64,000 bases of DNA from Physcomitrium patens (lineage: Eukaryota > Streptophyta > Bryopsida > Funariales > Funariaceae). This document shows positions 34,472 to 47,400 of the stretch, piece after piece (position 1 is the stretch's first letter; every line of letters begins with the position of its first letter). Below the pieces are notes generated by a model. It worked only from the letters and a program-made list of their open reading frames with translations. It ran no database searches and was not told the origin of the DNA. The translations under genes were made by a program, and so were the position numbers. The stretch covers positions 12,666,330 to 12,730,329 of the forward strand of contig NC_037265.1 in assembly GCF_000002425.4 (NCBI RefSeq), given 5' to 3'.

Positions 34472-35562
34472 GCTCAGTCATGTGGATCTTCTGGCTGAGC
34501 GCGTGAAACATTTTTTGTAGCGACACATTGTTTGGAACACTCGCAGATTCATGAGCAGTTCCAGTAGTGGTAGGTGTAGATGTAGATGAAGTGAAGCATT
34601 GGTTGTGGGTTGCCACGTCGAAGTAAAGCATCGATTGGCTCCACAGCGGAGCATGTACATTGTCGTTCATTGGGAAGAAGATTGAATCAACATCCGAGAT
34701 GAGTTCTCTTTGCATGGACCAACTGTGGTGGTTGTGGAAAGGCAGCATCCTGGCACCATCCTCTCCAACATCTGTGCCAAGCTTCAGTATGGGATTCATA
34801 TTCTGATAGAGGCAGAAGAAGTCGGGCAATGGATGTTGGGTTGCCGGTCTTGGTGGCACTGCCAGGATTGTAACCTCCACTCTGAATATGTGGTACGCGG
34901 CGTGATGGTTGTGCAGAAGTTGAATTGTGTTGTAATCAGATTCTGTGATTATTGGGTGATTTGTACATGTTTACACGTGTTGAGTAAGTTTAATTGGATT
35001 CGATCAGTCTGGACGGTTGGAGAGTATAATTTGAGTCTTGGGTTTTAGCATGGGTTGGCAACTTATTTGAGGAAGGGTGGTATCGGAATTGTTGGGAGTG
35101 TGTTGCTTCACAGTTTGTTCAAATGAGCTCTTTGCTTTTAATTCAATGAAATCAACACTTTGGATGTGGAGTAGGTTAGCATTGTTTTCACAGAAATGGA
35201 TTTATGTTGGTAGATATGAGATCTAGTTAATAACATCTTTGGAACAATTATCAAACTGCGGAGAGAATTTTCCGACTGTCGTCAAACATTTTGAGTTTTG
35301 CAAGTTAGTGTGATTACTGTTAGATAGAATATTAGTCGGCTTTGTTACAGTTGTACGAAAGTGTGGAGATGTCATGTTGATTTCTGTGGAAATTTATACT
35401 TTTGTTATCATAATCTTGTATATTAATAACTTGATTTTTGTGGTTCTTCGTATTGGTCTTTACATGTATGTATATATATTTACATACCGTTCATTTAGTA
35501 ATGATGGGACATTATCAACAGGTATTTTAACATGTATATCTACATAGGCAAGTCAGAAATTA
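34472..35562 (+). other. AGP 3' region and spacer
   Basis: Begins moderately GC-rich and becomes AT-rich. TTGTAATC and TTTGTACATG near 34930-34970 are the kind of U-rich sequences found near plant poly(A) sites, so the transcript probably ends around 34950-35160. No further gene is seen before the Mutator-like element. Confidence 0.4.
35554..35562 (+). repeat. Left 9-bp target-site duplication of the MULE
   Basis: CAGAAATTA, matched by CAGAAACTA at 37344-37352 (8 of 9). Nine base pairs is the usual duplication length of Mutator-like elements. Confidence 0.85.
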
Positions 35563-35775
35563 GGCTGAGGCTAACTTGCTACAAGCACACCTAATGTTGT
35601 TATGTGTACACCCAAAACCTGTGGAGGGTAGTGATTAATTGGGTGTTCTAATGTGGATCCCTGTGTCCCCACAAGTGCGAGGGTGAGGGGGCAGCGGGAC
35701 CACCGGAGCCCCCCCTCCCGTGGGCGCTGCCCCAGGAAAAAAAATTGCATCCACCGGAGTCCATGCACAAATCAT
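35563..35775 (+). repeat. Left TIR of the MULE
   Basis: Pairs with 37343-37090. It shares AACTTGCTACAAGCACACC, GTGGAGGGTAGTGATTA, TGTTCTAATGTGGATCC, CACAAGTGCGAGGGTGAGGG, the CCACCGGAG-type GC block and GCTGCCCCAGGAAAAAAAATTG. Confidence 0.88.
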
Positions 35776-37089
35776 CTTCCAGCTTCAAGAGCTCATCGAC
35801 AAGAGTTGTCATTTTCATAAGGATGGAAGCATCTTCTTCTCTCGCCTGCTCAGTGTTGTTCCCACGGAAGTCGAATCGTGCGCAAACAGTCCCTGTTCGC
35901 TGCCATCGTGCTGCTTTCTTGAAAGAAAAATGGGTCCGAGAATATCTCGGAAAACAGCCCAATTTCTTCAACGACAATGTTGAGTCGATCTCCCATCGTA
36001 CCTCTGCACCTGCAACAGATTCAGGACCTTCATTAGCTTGTAAACTATTTCGCCTCTACAACGCGTACTGTGGAGGTTCAATGCCTGATTTCAAACAAAA
36101 GCATCCTGAAAAGAGGAATCCAGTGAAACCCACAAGCGGATGCTACTACATGTTCAGCAAACGTCAATTACAGTGTCACTAGTCGAGATGCACGGAAAGA
36201 ATGCAGCATTGCAATGAAAGCCACCTCGCACAGCGACGCCACGGCGGAAATCCTGTGATTTGCGCCTCATGTCGAGCAGAGAGAACAAGGCGAAGGCAAG
36301 TAGGCTGCAGCCATTACAACCACCTTCTCCAACGACGAACGTCGTTCTCAGAGACTGAGCGCTTGCAATATAACCCCCCGTCTAGGCATCCAAAAAACCA
36401 AAAGCTCCTGGCCAGAGCTCCCCCACAAGCATAGCCTACTGCACACCATGGCCAGACATAAGAGCTGTCAGGTTACCTTTATTAATTTCACTTTCCGGGA
36501 AGCGAATGATCTCGGCCACTCAAAGTAAGCGTGTGGGTCCTCGGAATGGGACAGTCTAACTCTTTCGGCGTATAGCATCAAAGTGAAGAGTCTACGATCC
36601 TTGCAGAATCCAAGTGGCAATGACCACCCAAGGCAGTGCAAGAGCATCCCTTTTCCATGAAAACACCCGGATATCTCACACTTTCCTCAGGACATGGACG
36701 GCTCTCCACTTCGTAGTCTCGCGCCTGGGATATTACCGCAGCCCATGCCTGAGCAACATTTCATAAGGAGATGTCTACAATCCCATGCAAAATCGGGCAT
36801 CTACTCTTCCGGTTCTCAGGTACACCATGTGAGCATTGGAAGATCACACGCCAATTATCAGCAGAGCAAAAAGCAGATTCATGATCGTCGTCGACTGATC
36901 CAACTGATGTGTTGCGACAAAACCGATGTCAGGACGCAACAATTTTACTGAAATTTGCCCCTACAACAGCATCAATGGAGAGGATCCGCGACCTGGAACG
37001 AGACACTTCTGTGCTTGTTGTCTCGGAATTGTTGAAGCTACTACTGCATTTCAGAGACGTGGAAAACCGCCTGGAATGCTTAACGCCTC

Positions 37090-37343
37090 TTCACTTCTGT
37101 GCATGGACTCCGGTGAATTCAATTTTTTTTCCTGGGGCAGCGCCTCCGGAGGCTGACCGGTAAGCGGGACCACCGGAGAGGGGCTCCGGTGGTCCCGCTG
37201 CCCCCCTCACCCTCGCACTTGTGGGTTCACATGGATCCACATTAGAACACCCAACTAATCACTACCCTCCACGTGTTTTGGGTGTGCACATAACTACATT
37301 AGGTGTGCTTGCAGCAAGTTAGGGTGTGCTCGTAGCCTCAGCC
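37090..37343 (-). repeat. Right TIR of the MULE
   Basis: Complement of the left TIR with two additions. One is a duplicated TAACTTGC-CAAGCACACC-like block near the tip. The other is a perfect 15-bp hairpin (37164-37178 and 37184-37198, loop AGGGG) made of the GCGGGACCACCGGAG word. Confidence 0.88.
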
Positions 37344-37352
37344 CAGAAACTA

Positions 37353-38149
37353 TTTTGTGATTACCAAGTGGTATGCGGCAAAGTGAGTCTTTGTTTGATT
37401 TTTATTGGCACACAAGTATTTGTCATTAAACCTATTGCTAGCGAAATTGATTGTGCTGGAAGTGCATCCAGGTTATTACTGAATTGGAGACCACATCTAA
37501 CATGACTATCTTGAATGTGTCTTACAAAATGGTTTTGTTGAAGTATCATTTTACGAACTAAGCACACAATATTGCAAAAGGTTACACATGCTTACAATGG
37601 TTTGTGTTGCATGACCACTTTATTCTTGTCAAACTGTTTGCAAAAGGAATAAAAGCACAAAATGTACTTCAACTTAATATCTGACATGCATGTTATGAAA
37701 TGCAAATCAATACTTAGAATCAATCTTTTTCCTGATATCTTTTTAATATGTAGTTGTTTGTTAACACTGTGGAAGGTTTTACTTGAATTTGATATAGTTC
37801 AACAAAACCAATCAAGGTTGCCTGTCCATTACTCCAATCACATGAGCTCAATGATATGACATATTGATGTAGGACTTCTAAACCTATTACCAAAGTCTAT
37901 AATGTAGTCAAGTTTATAAGTATCTGAGCTTACAAGCCTATTTTTGAAGCTAAGGTTTGATTTTGGACTTGTTTTGTTTGCTTTTGACTATCTTCCTTCA
38001 TGAGGTCTTTATTTTGCTGCTGCTCTTTTTGGAGATCTGATGGATCTCTAGAAACCTTCATTACATTTTAAGAAGTGATATCTAAGTGCAATCTACAACT
38101 CGAATCATATCAAAAAAAATCATAATAGATTAGTAAATTATATATTGTA
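37353..38149. other. Unassigned AT-rich spacer
   Basis: Less extreme in AT than the retroelements and without similarity to any other part of the window that I can see. No credible coding frame. It is probably host intergenic DNA to the right of the MULE. Confidence 0.4.
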
Positions 38150-38640
38150 GACACTTTAAGATAGGAATAAATAATAGATTTTAGCAAAAATTACTTAGAT
38201 AAATTAGATATTGATATATAAAGAGGATTGGTTGTGAATCTAGGTTGACATTAGATCTTAAGGTACAAAACCACATACCTAAATCAATCTTTTAGAAAGG
38301 TGGTTATCTTGGTAGGGCCCACCATTAAAGAAATTTTAGAAAGTTCTAGGATGGTTGGATAAAGATAAATAGGTCTAACCAAGGCCATTTGGAGCATTTG
38401 ATCAAGTATGATTTTGGATCTTTTCTCTCAGTAAAGTTTGGTTTGCAATTTTTTCTCAATTTTTTTCTATTTTCTTTTGTTTTGTTTTGTCTTTCATATT
38501 CTATTCGGTTTAGTTCTGTTTAGTTTTGTTTTGGTCTATTTTTTCTTACTTTGTGATAGAATTTGTGTTACTATAAACTGGAAGGGTTTTAGATCTTTAA
38601 GAAAATTTAATCTCGTTTCATTCTAATTTTCCATTGAAAA
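38150..38640 (+). repeat. LTR-E 5'-part fragment followed by LTR-D fragment
   Basis: 38160-38290 matches LTR-E around 21210-21320 (TTAGCAAAAATTACTTAGATAAATTAGATATTGATAT). From about 38300 it matches LTR-D at 29370-29760, including the T-rich TTTTGTTTTGTCTTTC tract. Two LTR families are joined without a clear border. Confidence 0.55.
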
Positions 38641-38649
38641 TTATCACAA

Positions 38650-40535
38650 ATGGAAAAGGATGGAAAGCTCCACCTACTTCCATTCTATTCTAAAATATTT
38701 ACAACTGCAAAGTTCAATGATAAGATTCACAATAAAGAGCTTCTTGCAATTGTAGATTCTTTTCAAAAATGGCGTCATTTGTTGGAAGGCACTACATATC
38801 TTATTACCATACATATAGATCAGAAAAACTTAGAGTATATCATATCAACTCAGATTTTCAATTTCCACTAAGCTTATTAGAATATATTATTATCTTATTT
38901 TGATTTTGTAATTACATATCAACCAAGAAAGTAACAAAGACTATTATCAATGATATCAAATCTTACTCTAAAGCTTACATAAGCAACATTTGATCAATGA
39001 TATATCACAATCTTGAAGCTAAAACAATTTCATCTTTATACATCTTCTATAATTATACTTATTGATTAAAATTTAAAAAAAAAAATTGTACATTATTAAT
39101 TAAAGATTCATTAGTTTATAATATCAAGCAATGCCTTAATAATAATAAGTTGAATTTCATGGAAGATCTCTTATATTTTAAAGATCATTTATATATTCTA
39201 AAAGGATGGATGCAACTTTGTATTCTTGAATCTTATCATGATTTCTTAGTTGCAAGATATTTTGGATTTAACAAAACATTAGAGCTTATTTCTGAAGATT
39301 TTTAGTGGCCTCAAATATAGAAGATTGTAAAGGACTTTGTTGTCTTGTATAATATCTATTCAAGATCCAAGAATTCTAAACATCATCTTTATGGACTTCT
39401 ACAACTACCACCAATTCTATAGCAACCATAGTCTTTTATATCAATAGATTTCATCATTGATTTCCTACCATTGGCTATATTTGATGCTACCAATATTATT
39501 GTGGATTAACTTATAAAGATAGCATATTTTGTCCTATACAAAAAAACAAATTTTGAAGAAGAAATGACTAGGCTCTTTCTTGACAATATACATTAATATC
39601 ATGGCCTACTTGATAATATCATTTTTTTATCAAAGACCTTAATTTATATCAAAATTTTAAAAATTCTTTTTTAAGATAATGAAAGTAAATATGAAAGTTT
39701 ATTCTATCTTCTATCTTCAAATCAATAGTCAAATAAAACAAGTCAATTAAGTTTTGGAACAATATATGCGATGTATCATCAACTATCAAGAAAATGATTA
39801 AATCTTATATTTATCATTAGTAGAGTTTGCTTCTTATAATAAAAATATAGTATGCTTTGATACAAAAAATACTATTTTATACCAATTATGATTATCATTC
39901 AAAGCTTGATTTATTAAGTACATTAAAAGATAAAAAAACTAGTAGTTGAAGATCTTGTAAAATAATTATTACAACTCTATACAACTTTAAAGCTCTATTT
40001 ATAAGTAGTTCAAGATTTTTAAAAAGCATCTTGAAATAAATTTAGAAAAAAAATTCCTACTTTTTAAATTAGAGAAAAAATATGATTTTTTTGAAAAAAT
40101 ATGATTTTTTTGAAAAAATATTAAGATCAATTAGTCTTGCAATAAGTTAAACTATTAAAGACTGGAACCATTTTGTATTCAAAAGAAAATCAATCTAGTG
40201 GCTTATCAATTGGAACTACCCACATCCATGAAAGTACATCCAGTTTTTCATGTTTCCTTCTTAGAGGCATATATAGAATCAACTATTTTAGGAAGAATAC
40301 AACCATCATGATCTTACTTTGAAATAGATAGTCATGTGGAATATGAGATATAAAATGGTATTTGATTCTCAACAAAGAAAAAATAAGTTAGAATATTTTA
40401 TTCATTGTTAAAGCTCCAATATCAATGAACATATATGGGAACTAATAAAAAATCTATTTAATATGCTACAAAAGATACAAGAGTTTCATTAATGCTATCT
40501 CCATAAATCTAAACCTATTTTAGAATGATTTTTTT
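38650..40535 (+). pseudogene. RNase H-integrase-chromodomain remnant of a chromovirus
   Basis: 38650-38871 is an open RNase H piece (HNKELLAIVDSFQKWRHLLEG), close to HDKELLAIVDAFQEWRHFLEG of element A. Integrase follows with an HHCC region (39240-39370), a core start with SIDFIIDFLP-like sequence near 39440, and TSQLSFGTIYAMYHQ-like sequence near 39740. A faded chromodomain ends near 40530. No RT or gag precedes it, so it is truncated on the left against the LTR fragments. Confidence 0.75.
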
Positions 40536-40912
40536 ATAAAAATACTATTATAATATTGTATACAACAAATAAAATAAGTATTGTTCTCAACAATCTTAAA
40601 ATTTAACGTATCTAATTCATGATCTAATATAATAAATTAGAAAGTATTTAGAGAGTCTTTAAATCATGAATCTCAAAATATAACTAGAGTTGGAGCTTTC
40701 TTTATTATTGCTATTAGATCAACTATTACAAATCTTGCAACTTTTGTAAGCTCATCCTCAAGATGAAGCTAGATCTTCTCAAAGGAACAAATGCCTATAT
40801 TACAGTCAACTCAAATAAAAAAACCTTGAAGATAACGCTTGAATTTTGATCATTCTATTGCAAATATGAAATCAATGCTCTTTATGGAACTCAAAGTTAA
40901 AAAGAGAGGTAA
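40536..40912 (+). other. Decayed post-integrase region of the chromovirus
   Basis: Occupies the place of the accessory ORF in element A. I cannot recover the YRWLxGPxNHL motif here. The end AAAAAGAGAGGTAATA resembles the purine tract before the LTR. Confidence 0.4.
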
Positions 40913-41510
40913 TATTATTAACATCCAACAAGAAGATATTAAAAATATTTTTAAAATATTTCATCAGGTTCTAGAAGATTTTTAAAATATTTCAATATGA
41001 GTTTTTAAAGATTTTAAAATATTCTAATAGAATATTTTAGAAGATTCTAAAAGGTTCTTAAAATATTCTAATAAATTCTAAAAAGTGTTAAGAAGATTAA
41101 AAAAGTTGTTCAAGAAGCTTCCTATAATTGCTTCATCTTCAAAGAGTATGAAAACTTCTTAAGAAGTTTCTTAAGGTTGCTTCATTTTTAAGCAACATGA
41201 AAACTTTTTAAGAAGCTTCTTAAGGTATCTATATTTTTAAGCAACATGAAAACTTCTCAAGAAGTTTGCTAAGATTGTTATGTCTCCAAGCAACATAGAA
41301 ACTTCTTGAAAAGCTTCTTAATACCTCATATATATTAGAATCGAAGTTGAAGGGATTTTTAGTTTTAACAAGACATCTTTTGAAGCTCTAGCTCACCATT
41401 CTTGGTATTGATTTATATTCATCTAGTTTAATCAAATTTTTTCTAGTTTTTTTTTAAACTCTTTTATTCAACTTCTTATTTGGTCTTCTATATAGTATAT
41501 TTGTGATATT
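40913..41510 (+). repeat. LTR-A-like 3' LTR, decayed
   Basis: Contains GGTTCTAGAAGATTTTTAAAATATTTC, a decayed form of the element A HSE region, then CTCATATATATTAGAATCGAAGTTGAAGGG and AGCTCTAGCTCACCATTC, which align with the element A LTR. The middle has direct repeats of an AAGAAGCTTCTTAAGG-like word (41090-41310). Confidence 0.7.
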
Positions 41511-41594
41511 AACTCTAGATCTTAAATAGAATAAAAAAAGAATTAATAGTGAGCGGATATAGAATCAATAATTTAAAGAATAGAAGAGAGTAAG

Positions 41595-42120
41595 TGTAGA
41601 ATAGGTAAATAAACTTCGTGGTAAGTTATTAGTTGGTTATTGACAACCTTGAGAATTAGACTGATGGTTAAACATTTAGTTGGTAACAGTAGGTTGTTGG
41701 TAGAATAAATGGTTAAGAATTCAAAGGGTCATAATCTTTGGCATCCGCTAGCCGACAGATCATCTTTTTGCTAGGATAAATAGGTTGAGAAAAGTAAGTC
41801 GAGAGCCAGACTGTGAGAGTTGTAATCCAAGGTAAGCTTGGTGCTACCTCTTTGTTTTCTTTATTATTTGCTTATGAAGAATTATGATTGAGAGAAGTAT
41901 TGTTGAATTGATAATCATAGAATGGTTTATGGGTTGAATTAAGACGAAAGTAGTAAATTGTAGTTTTGTAGTTTGATACTTGATTTCACATAGTCAGAAT
42001 ATAGTCAATTGTGACACTAATAGACCCAATTCATATAATTAGTCTTTTCTCGTGTTCGAACCCACCTCTATTAATTCAATTATTTTGGTATACTCAAGCT
42101 TGAATGCAACGAGAACAACA
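41595..42120 (+). repeat. 5' LTR of element 4
   Basis: 526 bp from TGTAGAATAGG to GAGAACAACA, aligned end to end with 48551-49079. Many differences are C/T or G/A, so the insertion is older than element A. Confidence 0.92.
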
Positions 42121-42123
42121 TTT

Positions 42124-42141
42124 TGGTGTCGTTGCTGGAGA
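42124..42141 (+). other. Primer-binding site of element 4, tRNA-Asp-like
   Basis: TGGTGTCGTTGCTGGAGA, three bases after the LTR. It differs from the plant tRNA-Asp-type site TGGCGCCGTTGCCGGGGA only by C-to-T and G-to-A changes. Confidence 0.75.
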
Positions 42142-42454
42142 AATGATAACAATATGAAATGTTAGAAATTGATTGTATGAGAGATGGAATTATATGTTGA
42201 ATGAAAACGTGAGAAGAACCAATCTTAGGATTACAAATATGTGAGTTATAACTCAAGGCAGTATTGATTTTATAAAGAAGAATCAAAGATTATGAGTGAT
42301 AATCACGGAGGGAAGGATTATCAAAGAATTAATCGATAAACAAAAGAAAGACAAGAGCGATTACGCATAAGAAATATCCTACAAAAAAGACAAAAAAGAA
42401 TTATAGGTCTAAGTCAAAGGAAGAAAAATTCAAATTTAAATAGTAAGGAGACCA

Positions 42455-44340
42455 ATGATAACACCTATGCCCGCGAGAGTGCCAGAAGTACCAATTGCAA
42501 TACAAATGGGAGCAGTAGGAGACCAAACTACAAGTAAGGCACCATTACCTACTTTTAGTGGTTGGCCGGGCTCTGATCCCAATCACCATATATCTCAATT
42601 CTTGATAGCTTATGTGGCTAATAATGGTAGAACTGAAGATATTTGGTTGAGATTGTTGCCAACAACTTTAAAAGATACAGCTTTTGAATGGTATATTTGG
42701 CAATCAATGGGTAGATTTTTCAATTGGGAGGCCTTGAGAAATGCCTTCCTAATCCATTTTAAACCAATTGGATTTGAAGATCGGCTTAGAGAAAGTTTTA
42801 TGAATAGCAAGATATTTACGAGGGAATTCATAGAGTCCTATTATGGCCGGATCGTGGATATACTTTGTAAATGGTCAAATAATCAAATGCCAGATGAGTT
42901 TATATTGTCGATATTAATTAACAGTTTGCATCCATTAGAATTGAAAATGTTTGTAAAAGAGGCTCGACCAGCTACGGTAGAGGCATCGTTGGTACAAGCA
43001 AAGATGTGGAAAGAATGTCAATATGATCAATTGTTAACAGTAGGGGGCCACGATGATTTCAAGTTCAGGAAGCCAACAAATACAACCAAGAAATGTGTCA
43101 ATGGATAATTATCCACAAATGGCGGCCTCCAATATGAAGAATGTTATGTTGCAACAACCAATTAATGCTACACCACTCCAAGCAATAGCGCCCATAATGA
43201 TGAAATCTTATTTTATGCCAATCTATCAACAACCAGAGTTGTTCACAAATGTAACTGCTAAAGATCCAAATTAAGCCTTGTTATTAAATCTAACAAAGAA
43301 GATGGAAGAATTGGCTGTGAATTTAGCTAAAGACAAGGAGAAATGACATAAGCCTTCTAATATGAGACCTAATGTATGGTGTAATAATTGTAAGGGACAA
43401 GGTCATTTTGACACGAAATGTCCATCACCCATACAAACGGGTGTTCAATGTACATTTTGTGGAGGAAAGCACCCTACCCAAAATTGCTGGCATTTACAAA
43501 AGCAACAACAATTCAGTAATCAACTATGATCCCATCGACTCAATAGGAAGTCAATCAAGTTCAAACAAGAAATACGTATAGATGGAATAGAAATCGAACT
43601 AATCAACAAAATCAAACATTCAATAATTTTCAAAGTTCCAATTTTAATTAAGGATCTACATCAAATCTTTAGAACTACGAGAAGGAGCAGTAGTGGTATC
43701 AGCAATATGCTCCACCGACGTCATCGAACCAAGTACCTTCCATACAAATAGGACAACTATGATCATTTTCTAACCCTACATGGAACAAGCCTAGAAGATA
43801 TATACCGATGGAAACACCCAATATGCCGGATGGAGGTGCAAAAGACTACTTCATTGTTTTCGTTGTAGATAGATTGGTCATTATGCCAGTGAATGTCCCA
43901 ATCCTAGAGTAAGTGACAATTATGCACCAAAATGTGTAAATTACAAGCAGTCGAGACATACTTATCAGCAATGTAATGCTCCGTTCAATTTCAATAATCA
44001 AGATCAGCAGATTCAAAGCCAAGGAAAAATGGAGGAGATAAATCAAGGTCCTCAAGATTCACCAGTTCATTGTATAAAAGTAGTCCAAGCTGTCCTTACA
44101 AGAAATCAACAAATGGAGAAAGGACCAATTCAGCATTTAGTTGATCTTGAAGCAAAGGGCCAATTGGACTCAATTATCGAGCCATCCAATTCAGGTCCTG
44201 ACATGGGTCCCTTACTCAGTAAAAGACCAGAATCGGTTGTGCACCCTAACAAGGTACCAATTACGGAAGCTTTGGTTTTGTGTCGGGTTGTTTTGTTTAC
44301 TACACAATTTTGAAAAATTTTCTTTCCATTCAAAAATCCT
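42455..44340 (+). pseudogene. gag: Gag of element 4, with four zinc-knuckle-like motifs
   Basis: Starts at ATG 42455 and is open for 217 codons (capsid-like part with FSGWPGSDPNHHISQFLIAY and a FEWY segment). Two or more frameshifts follow. The nucleocapsid part has CNNCKGQGHFDTKC (from about 43379), CTFCGGKHPTQNC (from about 43450), CFRCR*IGHYASEC (from 43855, one stop) and CVNYKQSRHTYQQC (from about 43932, second Cys changed to Tyr). Four knuckles spread over some 185 codons is more than the one or two usual in Ty3 elements. The role would be RNA packaging. Confidence 0.8.
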
Positions 44341-44400
44341 CTAAGAGGCATGAATTCCAAAGAATCAATATCAGTCCAATTGAGAGAATAATCTTACCTG

Positions 44401-47400
44401 TTGAAAGAAACGATTTTACAAGCTTTGTTGAATTTAGTTCTAGGAGCTTTACTAATTTCTAATATAAAAAAAACCAATCTACTTGCATTGGTGTTTAGGA
44501 CTGGGAAGAAAAAATGGACATTGGAAAGTACCACTAATACACAACCATATGATATTCTAAAAGATTTGGACACCATACAATCCACGAACTCTATGAAGCA
44601 ACTATTGGCAGTAGCACTTGAGTGCCGAACTATCTTCAATTCCTCATTAATTCGTTGCAGATCTCAAAATAAAGAAATCCAAGAAGTAAGTTTGAATCCC
44701 GATTCGGATGCACCTATGATTGATGTCTCAATTGATGGAGTGTTATTATCGCAAGTGCAAGTAGACGAAGAATCTAGTGTAAATCTTATGAATGCCGCTA
44801 CAATGGAGGAACTGGGTTTGGATCACTTATTCCCTACTATGGTGGTTTTGAAAATGGCTGACTCCAATCGAGTGAAACCTATGGGTATTTTATAAAGTAT
44901 TGATACAGTAATTGTATGGAGTACCTACAAAATTGATTATATTATTTTCTGATTGCAAAGCTCTATATTGTCATATCCAATTTTATTGGAGCAACCGTAG
45001 TTGTATCAAGGTAAAGCTCGAAATGACTGGGGCCATGGTATATTGAAAATTGGAAAAAATAATGATAAAATTGTGCTTCAAATGTACCGTGTCCAATATC
45101 ACAGAGAAACTTAAGTTGTCAGTTCACAATTCACATCAGATTGTGAAAATGAGTCTACAAAAGAAGAAATTGGTGCACTTGATCCAATTTATGCTGATAC
45201 GAGGCAAGTTGTCGAGTACACTAGAATGAACTATTAGTGCAAGGGACCGGGAGAGTGCTTAATTCTTCTAGATGTTATTGACGATTCTGATCATATGATT
45301 ACATATTGGATGAATAGACAACATGTTAATCATGTTAGTGCTATGGAACTAGAGTTGGAAAGTTCTAATGTGTCAAATTTTATAAAAGATTCTAGAATTG
45401 AGCAGAACATCAGTCCAAAGACACATGAAATTCCACAATGTCAATCAATTAATTTAGGTACAGGGAAGGCTTTCCAAATCATTCAGATTTATGATGGTAT
45501 AAAAGGCAAGGAGAAAGAAATTTGGGTGGATTACTTTTTAACACATAAAACTACTTTCTCAAGATCGTATGCGGATTTGAAAAGAATTCCAGTAGAAGTT
45601 TGTGAGCATTGAATTATATTAGAAGAGAATGCTACACCAGTACGCCAAAGACAATATTGTCTTAATCCAAAATACTCACTTATAGTAAAAGAAGAACTAG
45701 ATAAACTCTTGGAGGTTGGATTTATCTATTCAGTTCCTTTCAGTGAATGGATTTCACTAATTGTTATGGTGCCAAAAAAGAATGAAAAATTCGCTTCTAT
45801 CAAAAATTTTGAAAATTAAATGTGGTTACCAAGAAGGATTATTTTCCTTTACCATTCACGGATAGTATATTGGATGCCATCGCTGGACATGAAAGTTATT
45901 CATTTCTTGATGGATTCTTTAGTTATAATCAAGTTAAGATTGCAAAAGAAGACCAGTTAAAAACTACTTTTACTATGGATTGGAGGACCTTTACTTATAA
46001 GGTTATTTCGTTTGGGCTTTGTAATGCACCAGCTACATTTCAAAGGATAATAATGCAAGCTTTCCAAGATTATCTACGAATTTCAATGGAAATATTTCTA
46101 GATGTTTTTTATACATTTAGTACAAGAGCCAGGCATTTAGAATGTCTTGGTCAATGTTTGAATCAATGTGCCAAATATGGAATTTTTTTAAATTTGAAAA
46201 AATACCAATTTATTGCGCCTTCTGATAAATTATTGGATCATATAGTTTCGATGGCAGGCATTACTACAGATCTAGATAAAATAAAGATTATAGTAGAATT
46301 AAAGCAACTAGACACTATTGCGGATATTTGAGCATTAGTCGGCCATGTCAGTTATTATCAGCAATTTATCTATCTATTCGCAGTTATATGCCTTCCTTTA
46401 AAAAATCTCTTGAAGAAACCACCAACCAATGGGACCAGCCCATTTTATACAAAGGAATGTACAATTGGATTTGAAACATTGAAATAGAAATTGATTTCAG
46501 CACCAATATTGGTGGCACCTTGTTGGACAAAACCATTCTAAGTTTATATGGATGCATCTAATGTCACGATTGGTTCTATGCTAAGCCAGAAAGATGACTG
46601 GGATTTTGATCACCCTATTTATGATGCAAGTCATCAATTGATAGCAGCTGAAAGAAATTATACAATAATCGAAAGAGAAGCATTGGAAATGATTTATTCC
46701 GTACAAAAGTTTCAACATTATCTTCTTGGTTGTAAATTTGTTTTGCATGTCAACCATGATGCTTTAAAAATATATGATTAATAAGCCTCAATTGAGTGGT
46801 CGTATTGCACGATGGGTTCTACTCTTGCAAGAATTTGACTTTACTATTCAGGTAAGACCAAGGAAATCACATTCCAATGCAGACCATTTATCTTGATTAT
46901 CTAATATATTGGATAATGAATCTATTAATGATGCACTATTTGATGCAGAACTGTTTGCAATAGATGTAATTACTCTGGAGTATAGTGAAATAATTCAATA
47001 CTTGACATTTCAAACATTTCCACCTAATTTCAATGAAAAGCTTAAATGATGCTTAATATTAAAATGTGTACCTTATACAATGTTTGGTGAAGCTTTACAT
47101 AAACAAGGCAAGGATGGAATTTTATGACACTACATTTATTAGACTAAAGTACGTACTATATTGGAAGGTTGTCACTTAGACAGTTGTGGTGGATATTTTG
47201 CGGGAGACAGCATGGCTCGTAAAGCTTTACAGGCTCGTTATTGGTGGCCAACAATATTTGCAGATGCCTACCAATTCATCTGTCATTGTGATCCATGTTA
47301 GAGAATGAGTCGACCTATTGGAACTTCAGCAATGCCATTGGTACCAATTCTGTCTCAAGCACCTTTTGAAAAATAGAGAATTGATTTTGTGGGACCAATT

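Larger units (their letters stand above)
35563..37343. mobile_element. Non-autonomous Mutator-like element with long TIRs
   Basis: 1781 bp. Both ends read GGCTGAGGCTA inward, and the inverted homology continues for roughly 200-250 bp into CACCGGAGTCCATGCAC, with small indels. It is flanked by a 9-bp duplication. The interior is GC-rich and of mixed character. Open frames such as 35745-36182 (plus) and 35977-35648 (minus) show no recognisable domain, and no transposase is present. It could have captured host DNA (a Pack-MULE), but no parent can be named from sequence alone. It lies about 1.1 kb downstream of the AGP gene. Confidence 0.85.

Noticed and set aside
34203..34880. 225-codon minus-strand ORF antisense to the AGP gene
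   Set aside because: A shadow of the GC-rich, proline/alanine-coded sense frame. Its residues mirror the AGP codons and it has no domain.
35648..37163. Several ORFs inside the Mutator-like element
   Set aside because: They run through the TIRs, so parts of them are the same sequence in mirror image. None shows a domain or a transposase motif, so I did not call a captured gene.
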